64,000 nt of DNA, from assembly GCA_013400155.1 (NCBI GenBank), contig VXBM01000339.1:434001-498000 (forward strand), read 5' to 3'. Under the pieces are notes generated by a model, which was not told the origin of the DNA, made no database searches, and worked only from the letters and a program-made list of their open reading frames with translations. This document shows, piece after piece, positions 50,374-62,536 of the stretch. The translations under genes were made by a program, and so were the position numbers. The first letter of the stretch is position 1, and each line of letters starts with the position of its first letter. This stretch comes from Helopsaltes ochotensis. Lineage: Eukaryota > Chordata > Aves > Passeriformes > Locustellidae.

Positions 50374-52540
50374 GGTCAGCACGGGCCGAGGACCTGGTCT
50401 TCTGGCAAGTAGGAGAGCAATTAGAAAGCAAAAAGGAAACAAGAGGCTGTGTCTGGCAGAGGATGTCAGAGAGGATTCCGGGGTGAGGAGGTTAGAGGAG
50501 CATGGAGCTGTCTGGGACAGTGGCTGGGGCATGGGGAGGGTGAAGCTGGAAGGGGTGGCTGCAGCCTGCTGGCAGTGCAGGGGAGCAGGTGGGGCACATG
50601 AGGGAGGGTGAGGAAGAGGTGGAGGAGAATAGTAACTTGCTGGGTGTTTACGAGCTTGGAGGTAACGGTCTACATGCTTCCTTCCACCCTTTTCCTGCTG
50701 ACATGAGTATGTGTCAGCCCCGAGAGTCTTTTTGTTTGGCATCAATCTTGGCTAACTGCTGTTCTGACTGCTTTCTTCAGTTTTGAGACAGATCTTTATT
50801 GTAGTCAAGCAATGTTTCTTTAAGGGTAATGGGATGTAAGGGAAGTACAGGAAATCGCTGAACTCCGCTTTGTGAAGAAAACAAAGACATAGGCAGGGAG
50901 GAAAGAGGCAGGAAACCCAGGAGCTGAAGGAGACCAAAATTCTGTGAGTTCACGGATTGCGTAATAGGACGTGGTCTATGCAGCATTTGGCATGTCTTTG
51001 TGTTTACTGCGAGAGCAGTTCTTTTCTCTTTATAGCATCCTGAGGAGACTTCAGTATGTACTTATACCGTGCATTGATATGGCAATATTTTCTCTAATCT
51101 TGCCAGGGATGATGTGCCTACAGTCATTTCCCAGCTTTCTGGAGATGATGACTCTCATGTTGAAGCACTCTAAAAGTGAAGCAATGACGTGTGGGATGCA
51201 CCTTATAGATGCAAGCTGGGGGATGTGCACAAACAGCCACGCTGCTGGGAGAGCAGATCATCTCTCTAAGGTAAATAAAACACAAGAGGCTGTGGAATGT
51301 CACTGTGACAAAATATATCACATCTGACTAGAACATTTTGAGGCTAGGACTGTGGTAGATTCCTGATGGGAAAGCTCCTGGGAGTTGTCTCCAGATCCGG
51401 CAACACTTTTTTCTAATCTTTTTAGGAACTATTTGCTCACCACCATTTTCCAGCCTCATTATCACTGCTGGCTGGAATTCAGTGGGTAAAGCTCTGCTCA
51501 GGCCAGGGAAGGGTGTGAGGCGTGTAGAAATAGCATGTAGGTGTCTGGTTGGCACAAAGTACTTCTGGAGCACCTTGGCAAAGAGAGAGGAAGCTCCAGG
51601 AACCGGATGTTAATTTCTGATGGACAGCAGAATAGGGAACAAAGGGTCCAGGTGTAGGAACACTTTTCCTCCTGTTTGACTTTGTGATGGGGGGAGGACT
51701 TAAAGGGTAAGAGAGGAAGGGACTAGGAATTTGTTTGTTTTGTTAAGTTTTCCCGTAATCTAATGCATGGAGACACAGAGGAACAGAAAATCAGATGACC
51801 TGAGGACGGCTTTGATCTGCACGTCCTGTCCCTTGTGCTGGCATGTGCTGTAAGCGCAGCTGGTCTGCTCTAACTTACAGATCCTGCTGCTAAACTTCAG
51901 TGGAGTAATGGGGGCTGAAAATGTACAAAGCAGAAAATATACGTTATTGTTCTGTGTCTTATTACTCCCCAAAATCAAACGTTAAAAAAGATTTTAACAG
52001 TAAGCAAGAGAGCAAGAAGTTACAACCTAAGATTCAGGTCTTAAGAGCTGGAAACACGTTTTCACAAGTCAGATATGTACATTTCAATTGTGTCTGGACA
52101 CCAGCATTCTACAAGGGGTGTCCAGAGAGACTGGTTGGAGAGCAATTTCATAACCCCAGTGACAGTAAATTTGTGGTAAAAACCTTTAATTCCATTTCTG
52201 ATTCAAGGTATAAGGATAGAGGAGAAATTGTGGATGACTCAGAAAAAACTCATAATCTTACAATTGGGAGACAAATGCCTCCTTTTCTTTTTGCTAAAAA
52301 AAGCACATGATAACACCTTTTCACTAGTCAATGATTCAAACTTTCAAGGGGGATATTTTCCACCTGGAATAGTGCTGCTGTCCTACTCACTGCACTCACA
52401 GGTATCGTGGGTGGCATCGAAGGCAGTGCACAGGTCTAATTGGCAAGTGGTTTACACTGTGACTGGCAGTGGGTGAGGAGGGAGCACATAAAGAAGAAAG
52501 ATGAGGAAGAACAGAGCAAGGGCAGGAGAAGGTAGGCTAG
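50374..52540. other. Upstream flank and intergenic DNA
   Basis: Moderately GC-rich near the promoter (50380-50620), then AT-rich. A minus-strand open frame of 157 codons (50272-50745) has a Pro/Ser-rich, low-complexity sequence and no known domain. I see no gene. Confidence 0.6.
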
Positions 52541-52544
52541 GTCA

Positions 52545-52830
52545 AGAGCAACTCGGTGATAAAAGGAGCTTCGATCAGATTTAGAAGGCAATAGGGAGAC
52601 AGTGAAGAAGAGGGATTTAGGAATATCTTAATGAGATCTCAATACTGGGAGCAGTGGATTACTTTTGCATTACACTCCTCTAAAAACTGGCTAATGTGAG
52701 TGTCATTTAGAGGCTGAAGGCAGCAAGGTCGCAATAGGAATGGATGTGGAGAAGGATGGACTTGACAAAGATTTTATGGGGAGAATGAAGAGGAAAGAAG
52801 AGATTTCTGAGACATTTTGGAGATTAAACC
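52545..52830 (+). mobile_element. Ancient interspersed repeat, family not assigned
   Basis: GATCAGATTTAGAAGGCAAT followed by AGGGAGACAGTGAAGAAGAG, then AATGAGATCT, GCAATAGGAATGGATGTGGA and a later TTTCTGAGACATTTTGGAG resemble, in order, a dispersed amniote repeat that I recall with a GGCAATAGGGAGCCAGTGAAG core. The recollection is not specific enough to name the family. It is diverged and non-coding. Confidence 0.4.
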
Positions 52831-55800
52831 ATGAGGATTTACTGATAATATCTATTGGCATACAGGGACAGGAGTTAAACAAGTGGAGATGAGCAAGTGC
52901 ACACATGAAAAGGAGACACTTTCAAATTTGTGCTGTCAAAAATTTCAAAAAATGCTGAGAAAAAAAATATTGAGGTGTCACAAAAACTGAAGTATTGATG
53001 GGTGCCTGTCTTTTTAGGCAGGGAGGAGGGACATCACAAATGTGCATATTCCTGAAAGAGTGGAGAATATGTCTAAGCTAAATAAAATGGGTACAAGAAT
53101 GTGGAAAGTCAGTACTGCCAAATCCATCATTAAGAAACATTAAAAATAAATGGTTTGTGGAAATATTTCAAAAGTCGGTCTTTCCATTCTTATCCATGGA
53201 GAGCAAAGCCCCAGTTCTATACTTAACTGTGTTGCTCATTTTATAAATGGGCTCATTTATCTTTGCAAGACTGAGTTAGGAAGGCATAAGTAAATGAATA
53301 TACACAGGTTAACATGCTTGACTTCAAACCACACATTTCTGATTACTGATCACTGTGATTACAACATTCTACATGTGACTGTAGAATTCTCAAGTTGTTT
53401 TTCTTGCTGGTGAACTAATAGGAAGACATCAGCCAGCTTTTATAAATTATTGGGTATTTTCCAAGCTTTGTATCATGAAAAAATCTATTTATTCATAGTG
53501 GTTTTAAAGGTAATTGGGATGCTGATTGTGCAGACAATGCTGTGAAAATAACATGCACAGCTGATGGCTTTCTAGAGCTCAATCTTACGTAGCTTTCAAA
53601 AGATAAATATAGATAAATACAGAGCACTGCTTTCATTCCAGAAACTGCCTAGAGTGCCAACAAAGGAGCAAATACTGAACAGAGCTAGTATTAAGTGTGC
53701 TTTTTATATAAGCAGAAGCATGATCTACTGTATTAAAGATATTTTTTGGTGTGATCAAATCTGGACTAATAGTGAACATATAAGAAATAATCTCACCAAA
53801 TTTGCAGTTTGCCATAGGTTGCAGACCCCGCTTTTCTGAGCACAACAGGTCCTTCTCAAAGGAGATGGCGAGAGGGTGTGTCAGATTGAGAGATCCTGAA
53901 TGCCCTGGGTTGGGTTTATAAATCTTCAGCCTCCTTGGTGTTGAGCTCTGTGTATTTTCAGCACACTGAAACGCCAGTATCTAACCCATCACAGTGTGCT
54001 CCAGTATAATCCACTCTGTGTGTGCAGAGCAGCCAAAGGCATGTGCATGCAACACACACTCGTCTCTATCACACAACTACATGCATGTGTCAGGTACCGA
54101 GTTGGGATCATAAATGTTTAATGCCAATAATGAAATTATGATAATTATGGTCATGATTTTTCCTTCCAGTTTTTGCTTTTTTTTTTTTTTTACAAAAGAC
54201 TGTTGAGTCACCAAGTTTCCTGCCAAAAAGAAAATATGATGTAAACCAGGCAGAGCATGAACAAATGCATTGGATAGAGCTTTTTCTCTGATTCTTGCTG
54301 TGGCTTTTTATATCAAGTTTATTTATTGGTTTCAAATCAAGTTCTATCACCTCAAATATTTAGATGGTCTTTGTAATACTTCAGAAATGTTTCATTTATC
54401 CTTGTCACTAGGACAATTATAGGGTTTTCTCTTCTTGTCACTGAAATCTGGATACAATTGAATATGTACATAAATGTCAGATCAAAATAATGAATTTCCG
54501 TTATTGGTTAAAATTATTTTCAAATAAAAAAAATCCATGGAAAGTATTTTTCAAACACAGGCCACTCAATCATAGGGCAGCCTATCTCAGAGGGCTCTAG
54601 CTCAAAAGTAGTGTCAGCATCTGCTTTATAACTGTCTCACCTCACCTTCCTGTCTGAGTGCTTTACAAATCCTTATCATTTTATGTGCAAACATCATATT
54701 CCATCTGAGCATACAGGGCTGAATAGATCTCTTGGGATGATGTAACTCTAGGCAATTCTGAAGCAATAAACACACAAACTCACATAAACATATGCATGCA
54801 CACATCCTCCTAAATCTGCGTAGCTATGTCCATCTGAAGGAAATGGCACATTTCAGTTCTCAGAGCCAGCTCCTTTCTTCTCTTTGTTTTACCTCGGATG
54901 AAGTCATGAAATAAGGGAATTTAAAGTGAATGCAATGTTTCTGAAAGCCAGATTAACTGCCCTGAAATTGGGCTCTGTTTCTGCATCTGTTATAATACAG
55001 CAGAGATGTACAGATTGAGTATAAAGTTCCCCACAGCTAAAAGGGATAAAGTAATTCAGTTTCTATGTCTGTTTGTGTTCTCCTGGTCATGCTACAGTGA
55101 AATTGTAACAATAGTCACATCTCTGCAGGAGAAATAGAGTGAACTCCATGAATAATTACACCAGTGAAATGCCAGACTACCAGTTTCCTTCAATACACTC
55201 ATTTTGTACCAGAGCATCAGAAGCGAAGGGCTCCTACAGTGCAGGGCTAACATCTGAACCACCAGACCACCAGACTGAATCCTACAGGCCCCGATTACAT
55301 CTTTGTGTTTTTCACATGGAGAAGAGTTCTGATATTTCTCGTTTGCCTACCACAGAGTCCTAGACTGGCAGTCCCTGTCCTCACCTGTCCAGAAACACCC
55401 TCTCAATGCTACAGTCAATCGTCCAGCAGAGCAATGTGCCTCAAAAGCCATCTTGAATTTTTTGTCCTCAAGTAACACTCTGAAAACTTCTTGAATTATG
55501 ACACAGGTTTGGGGTCTTATCAATTAACTTCAATGTCTATTGAAGAAGGACTTGATCCCAAGCAAGGATATTGGGATTTGGTCCTGCATTCCCAGGAACC
55601 TTGCTGTGCCATGGGGTTGTATCTTGCAGAAATGCAGGTCAAAGGGAGCAGAGGAGGAGGTGTGACCAGCTAGATGTGGCCACAAGAATGGACAGAACTG
55701 TGGTCAGAATGATGTATAGACAATACTGGGAAAGAAGGTGCTCTTTTCCATCCTCTCAGTCCCTTACAATTACAGATGTCCTGGATAACAGCTCATAAAA

Positions 55801-57160
55801 GCAGCTTTGCTGCTGCTGTGTTCTGCCCTGCTTCTCACAGTCCTGCCAAGGCCAGAGCCCTCTTCCCCCTGCCCTCTTTCCTTCCTTACCACCTTAACTC
55901 TTCATCCTTTCTCCCAGTGACTCCTCAAGAATTTGTTCATTTCCTATCTGAGAGCTCTTGCAGAAGGAAAAATACTTGAGGACCATGAGAGGAAACAAAA
56001 TAATACTCAGAAGAGGAAAATAATGAATGATCATTTAGGACCGAGTGGAAAGTTCATCGTATGAACTGCCAAGAGTGCTTTAAGTCAAACCCAAACATCC
56101 GCATTATAAACAACAATCATATAATCACTGACTTCTTGCATTATCCCTTCCCAGGAAGAAAGTACTTTGTGGTGCATGGGCCAATAAAACAATTATTCTG
56201 TAATATTCCTTCTCTGTGATATCATCTCTTTCTTTGAAGGTTTCAGGAACATGAGAATTTGCTGGGAAGTTGTAATGTTTGGAGAAAAGTTGGATGTAGC
56301 ACAGAGTGTGAGTGAAGCTTCTCCATTCAATGACAGCATGGATAATGCTTTGAGAGGGAGCATGGACAGGAGGGACAGGTCCTCAGATAACCCTGCTATT
56401 ATCCAATTGCTTTTCTATCATGCCAGTCATTTGGTAAAGCATGTTTTTCATGTGGACTGACTCCAGAAGGGGCTTTCTCTGGAGCCCAGTACTACAAAGC
56501 AGAGAGTTTGTGGCTCTTTGTCAGAAAAGTTCAGACCTTTTTATTTGTGCCAGTGTATTAGAGCCATGTTCTCCCTCACTTATGCTACAGGGCCATTTTT
56601 CTCTGGTGTTGGGGCACTAGTGGCTGAGTAGTGGCGAGTTCTGTGGGAGCAGTTTAAAATGAAACCTGAAGTATGCTGAAATGGTTAGTATCCATATATA
56701 AGCGTATAAATTCATTGTTAAAACTTTCTGTCTGTTCTCTCCTGCTAGACATTGGCATATCTAGACATTGTGGCATATCTAGAAGAAACTCAAACTATAC
56801 CCCTCACAGAGTTGCGTGTTTTGTATGCTGCTGGTGCTCTTGATGCTCTCTTAACTTTGAAAGTAAACTTGCAAGTTTGACTTGCATCCTTCAGAACCCT
56901 TCTCACATATACCTGCCATTTCACCTGGAGTTTTTTGTCCTTTCAGGGTTGTCTTTTAGCTTAAATTGATGTAATTTTATCCCCCAAAGGAGAAATTAAT
57001 TATAAATAAATAAATCTAGTGATTATTGTTTCCCAGCTTGGATTCCTTCTTACAGGTCTAGGGGTCACTATTACTATCTTACATTAGCCCTGGACACGGC
57101 TGGAGTAGGACTGAAGAGATATTTCTGCTCTGGACTTTTCCTCCCCCCTGGCTTACAGCA
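52831..57160. other. Intergenic DNA without recognised features
   Basis: AT-rich sequence with a T run at 54177-54191 and a short duplication at 56745-56778 listed separately. No conserved protein frame, RNA gene or clear mobile element is seen. Confidence 0.6.
56745..56778. repeat. Two-copy tandem duplication, 16 and 18 bp
   Basis: CTAGACATTGGCATAT is followed directly by CTAGACATTGTGGCATAT, which has an extra TG. It is followed by a further CTAG. Confidence 0.92.
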
Positions 57161-57164
57161 CTTC

Positions 57165-57460
57165 CCTTCCTCTCTGCTGCTGGATAGTGCATCCATCCTA
57201 ACCCAGAGGTTAGAGCTAATTCACACCCCATCAATAGGCACATAGTAGTTTAAATGATTTCCTACAGTGTTCATTATCTTGTACCTGTCTGTAGTGAACT
57301 TCATCTGGTATCTTGTTAGTCAGTCACTCAGGTTTTATTAGCTCCTCCTGAAATTCCTTACTTTGCTCCTTGGTTTATTTTAACTTAAATAATTGTGTAT
57401 TGTCAGCAAATTTCAGCACCTTGTTATTCATTCCATTTCCCATATCATTAAATATGAGTG
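57165..57460 (-). mobile_element. Ancient CR1/L3-type LINE fragment, reverse-transcriptase region
   Basis: On the minus strand, AAATTTGCTGACAATACACA then AAACCTGAGTGACTGACTAA then AAGATACCAGATGAAGTTCA decode in parts to KFADNT and a W-x-x-KxxMK-like stretch, the order found after the active site in CR1/L3 reverse transcriptases (KFADDTKL .. W...W.MKFN). It then continues into GATGGGGTGTGAATTAGCTC. It holds stops and frameshifts. It is older than the 47.2-kb CR1. Confidence 0.65.
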
Positions 57461-58359
57461 GTGAGCAAATAGTGGAGGGAATTATTCATGAATATTCATT
57501 TGAAGTTAAAAGCAAATTCCATTTTTACAGCATTCGTGACTAGCCCTTGTTCACTTTCTGCAAACAACTGAGTGCTAAAGATTTACTAGTGTAAATGCAT
57601 GCAGAAGATTCACATTTTATTCCCGTATACAAATAATCCCTCCAAAAATTTCCACCTGCAGGTTTCTAGACAAAATTCACACTTCAGGAGTAGAGGAGAA
57701 AGGGGACAGAATCCCAGAAGCTAAGAGTATATTAGAAAGTCTTGTTCCTTTCTCATGCAGAGACAATCTGACACAAGACAAGTGAGGAGAGAACTGCGTT
57801 TCTGACACATCCCATTCAGCATCTGCACCAGCGTTCACCCAACGCCAACGCCAAGCAAAGACCTGCAGCCTTCTGTTGCCATCTGCATGGGCTCCTGACT
57901 ATATTTCCAGCTAGTTTGGATTGGTTATTCCATGCATCCTGGCATTCTGGTCCAGTCCCATCTGGTAGGGCACTGTGGGCTCCGCGCCAGCGTTGGTCCT
58001 GCCCAACCGCGGTCAGCTGAGCCATTTGCAGGCTGCTGGCCACGGGCCCTGCTCTGCTCTGCAGCTGCACACCCAGACAAAGCTTTGGGCAGGTCACTGC
58101 ATCTTGTGGCACCCTGGCCTCCTTCACCAGGTGACCATCTCAAGAAGCAAGAGCCTCCCTCACCCGTACAGCAGAGGTTGCGCTGCTTACACCAAGCACA
58201 GCTCCTTTTTGAACATTACCCTGTGCATTTCTGAAACAACATAATGAGATGTGTCATAAATGAAGACCATAAAAGAATGAGCTATTTTTATAATAGCATT
58301 TAAGAACCCATCCAGTCTGTTAGAAATTCTGTTATGAGTTGCACAGCAGTGCTAACCTA

Positions 58360-58378
58360 GATCAAGGTTATCTTGATC
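58360..58378. repeat. Inverted repeat, 7-bp arms with 5-base loop
   Basis: GATCAAG and CTTGATC flank GTTAT. It is a small hairpin-capable site with no flanking context that suggests a function. Confidence 0.85.
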
Positions 58379-58694
58379 CATGTAGATGCTGAAAAGAGAG
58401 AAAGAGAAGCAAGGCTTGTGGATGAGGCAGGCAATCTATGATACTGTGGCACAGTGCATGAGAAACATTACCACAGACAAGTGATTAAATTGATTTGTCT
58501 TCCAAATGCCAACAGAGGTTGAATGGAAGTATCTGGTGAGCAATTTAATTTGATTGCCCCCATACTACATTCCTTATATTTTTTTACACGGTATCTATAC
58601 TCTGTTAAGTGTGCATATAAGGAAAAGAACCCCTTCAGGTGCTTCAGTAAATTCAAATCTGTGCTCCACATTTACCTCCACGTGAACACAATGT

Positions 58695-58719
58695 CACACA
58701 CACACAAACAAACACACAC
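58695..58719. repeat. CA-rich microsatellite
   Basis: (CA)n broken by two CAAA units, about 25 bp. Confidence 0.9.
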
Positions 58720-61602
58720 TCATAGTGGACAATTTGGTCTTTTGGGTGATTAGCCTAAATTGTTTTAAAATCTGCTCCATGCATTAGTATAATGACAAAA
58801 ACAGGATGGAATGCTTTGCAGTACTTAAAAAGCATCAAGAAATATGTGCTTGCCTGTCATATGTAGTTCTCTATGTGAACACCCAGGTGTGGCAGGCATT
58901 TCCTGAATAGACTCCTGCCTGCAAGCTAAATTTAGTGGAAATTTTGCTCATGTATAGCTATAGGACTTGTTCTTTAAAAGAACTGGAATACAATAAGTCT
59001 GTTCCTAAACTGCTTTCACTAGTATACTGAAGTGTTCACTTACTAAATCAGATGTCTTCAGATTAAATATTTAAAATATTTTCAAAACACACTGCTGCTG
59101 TATGTATGTGGCCCAGTCAGTGCTGATTATACCATATGATACAGCTTTTTTCATAAGACTGCAGGAAAGGAGACGTGCAGATAGTCATATGCAACTTCCT
59201 TCACAGAAATGCTTGTATTTAAAGTGGAAAAAGAAAGGAAATTAAAATGGGATTCCATTGTTTAGATGAGAAAGTGCAAAGGTTCATGACTAAATTAATG
59301 TAATTCTGACTCTGACCTTTAACAAAGCATTTAAGAGCTTTCCAATAATGACATCATATGTTCTTGTTGCCTATGCCTTAGCTTGCAGTTAAATTACATA
59401 AAGAATAAACCAACTATAGATTTACAGTATATGCATTTTATATAGTAGATATGTTATAACCCTCACACTCATCACAGTTGCTTTAATTAATTCAAGTGAT
59501 GATATGCTGGACTTCAGCTCACCAAGGCCTTCCCTGTAGTCTCACAGACACGATCCTAGAAACATCTGGGTGCACAAATGGATGCTTGTGAGAAATTCCA
59601 GTATGTTTCAGGGAACTTACAGGGTTGAAGAAGATGAACATATACATTTGCTGTTCTATATTTCACATTGTTTGCCAATCTTAATTTTTTGAAAATTTTC
59701 CCCTAGGTATCTTGAATTATCTTTTATTTCAATATTTTTGAAGCCTCCCTATCAAGAAGAGGGTTTCCTAGGAGATTTTGAGATTTTTGAGTTCACTGAA
59801 GTCAAGGGAACTGTGCTGCTTTTGCAAGCTGGGGATTTAGTCTGATAGTCTCATCTTAGTGAATACAGAGCAGATTGAATTTATCCAAACTTATGAAAGC
59901 CACATGAATAAGTTTGTTTGAACAATACTGTTGTATCCCCTCTGTATTTACAGTGCAATTTAGCAGGCTGAAATTAATTTTTCCTCCCTGATTATGTTTT
60001 CTACAGACACTGGAAAGGTTGATGAGTACAATATAGTTTTAAATGATGTGCCTTATTCATGCTTTTTTCTTTATGTTCCATTACTGTAGGATTTGAGTGG
60101 AACCATATGATTATAGTCTTAGGCTGTCATGCAAATGGACTAATTTTGTTCCATTTCCCATTCCCCTCACCGTCCTTGTCAATGCAACGGATAAATCTTA
60201 CTCTCTGTTATGTTCCTCATAGACTTGCAGGGCTGTCATCAGAGTGGATTAATCTACTGCCTGTGTTATCACAAAATTCTCTGTCCTAACAATGACTTAT
60301 CACTGAATTTAAAGCTTGATATACTTTATACTCAATCTGTGGATTTAGTCTTGCAACAAAAATTGTAATGAGAGCTAAAAATGGTACAAAAATAATCCAT
60401 TCTTATCACAGTCTTTGAATTGTAATTTCATGGATTTCCTTGAATACAGTATTTTACTGAACAATACCAAGAGAGAATACGATAGAATAACATACTTGAA
60501 ATTTCAATTTTAAATGTCACCTAGATTAGGCTTCCAAATTGTTTAATTAAGTGACCGTTGCTGTGTTAGAGGTTATTGTCTGCACAATCTCTGTGCAAGC
60601 AATTCCTTCAATAAAAGCCAGGGTGTGGACAAACTATTACTCAATAGCATATAAAAACACCACTAAAAACAATTATAGTGGTGGGACTTAAACTTAAAAT
60701 AATACAAATTTTAGAGTTACTTCTTACACATATAATCCTTTAACTCCCCCCTTCATGCTTGGCTATTGCATGGTTTTTAAACTGACATGTGGTTGTTATA
60801 CATGCTTGTAATTTATTCTTTTCTCAGGGTTCTCACACTGGTCTACATTACGAGAAAAAATGTTTTACGCATTTCTTTAAAATATGTATTTATCTCTGTG
60901 CTCAAGATACTACATGAAATATCAATTTTTTATTATTTTTTCTCTCTGATGCAAAGTATAAAAGGCCAAAAGAAACTGACTTAAGCTACTCTACATAAAA
61001 ATAATGCCTTCTAAACTTTAAGCTCTTTTGCTATTTTTTTTAGTATATTAGGTTTGTCAACATGGGAATTTTAGAATGAGGCAAAGAAGTCGGTGCTAGA
61101 TTATGTTAAATGGAAGAAGGGGCTTCCACTCCACTAGCTAGAGCTTATTTACAGAAATTCCTATGTTAACCATTTCATTTACAGATTCTGGCTTTTCTTA
61201 CTTCATAGCTGGCAATTTTGGCAAGGAACCCAGTGCAAAGTTTTGCGTGTCAGCTGTGTGATTTTTCTCACCGTGCTCTATGAGACGCCTCCTGCAACTG
61301 GCAGTAGGCCTGAGACTGGCTGTGTTAAACTGCCATGGTGCTTTTCCCATAACTCAGCTGTGTTTTGCCAGCTCCATTTCTAAACTGCCACGAGAGCAGC
61401 CTGGAAGACACACTGCTCACTTACAGCAGTCTTTAATATCAACAGGATAATGTCTTGTCTTGGCACTCATGCAGTCAGATGGATTTGCCCATGTAGCTTT
61501 GGAGGAGCAACATTATGATTTCAGAAGAGAGAAATCGGGAGGATGAAGTAAAAAGCAGTGTGTGGTTTGTTGTGTTTTTGGTAGTTTTGGTTTTGGGTTT
61601 TA

Positions 61603-61626
61603 TGTTTTGTTTTGTTTTGTTTTTTC
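61603..61626. repeat. (GTTTT)n simple repeat
   Basis: Three GTTTT pentamers followed by a T run. Confidence 0.9.
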
Positions 61627-62504
61627 CTTTGGAGGCCTCTCTCTGCAAATGCATTCAGAAAGTGCAACATTGCTGCTTTCCTTGGCAAGCTGTCAATGTC
61701 TGGTGGGATGAATTCCTGGGAGGAAAAGCACTGCTGAAGAATTTTATGCCAGAGAAGGTGATGATCCCACTAAGCTGTTTGGTGCTCATTTGGAGGTACA
61801 GACCATCCACATGAAAACCTTTTTCTCCCTCTAATTTAATACCCTTCTTGCCTAAAATTCTGAAGAAGCAAAAGCTTAAAAGGCAGCAGCAACAAGTGGG
61901 AAATGTACTGAGTTTTACGGATGTCCCCTACAGACATTAAGGACATTTGATTGGGTCTGTAACATATTGTGCTGCCCCTGAGTGAGAAATGACTGCCTCA
62001 AAAATGGAAGAAGACCTGGACAATTCACAAGATAAAATCTGTCTTGAAATGAGCATGCTAAAACACACTGTCTGTTTTGCCATGAACTATCCCTTATGAC
62101 ACCCACTCCCACACATCTCACTTTGCACCCACAGTATAAAGAAAGTTTTAAAATTATTAAAATTTCTTAAGAAGTGCTCCTACTTTGAACATTAGCCCAT
62201 CAATGCAGCGTTTCAGATCCAGTGCTCTCTGTCTGCACTACAGCACTGATGCACAGCTCAGTCTTGGGAGCGAAATTCCAGCCCTGACTGTTACAAATTT
62301 CACAACACACAGACAGAAATGATGTGCATGAAGAGCTCTCATTGTCTGCAAGGTCATTTAGTTTATGAGCACTGTTAAAAGTTTCCTCCTGGTCAGATCT
62401 CAGCATTTATGTAGAAAGATTGTTTTTCTCTCATTGTGGTATCATGGGAATTTGTCCCCTTCTCTTGGGTTCCTGTTTCCCTTCAACAATTTTTGAGAAG
62501 GTTT

Positions 62505-62536
62505 CCAGTGTGTTGATAAGCACACTGGGAGTGTGC
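62505..62536. repeat. Overlapping inverted repeats sharing one arm
   Basis: CCAGTGTG (62505-62512) pairs with CACACTGG (62521-62528) around an 8-base loop. GCACACT (62520-62526) can instead pair with AGTGTGC (62530-62536) around GGG. The two hairpins are mutually exclusive. Confidence 0.85.

Noticed and set aside
50272..50745. 157-codon minus-strand open frame upstream of ADGRL4
   Set aside because: Pro/Ser-rich low-complexity translation, no known domain, and it runs through the likely promoter. It is not an in-frame N-terminal extension of the receptor.
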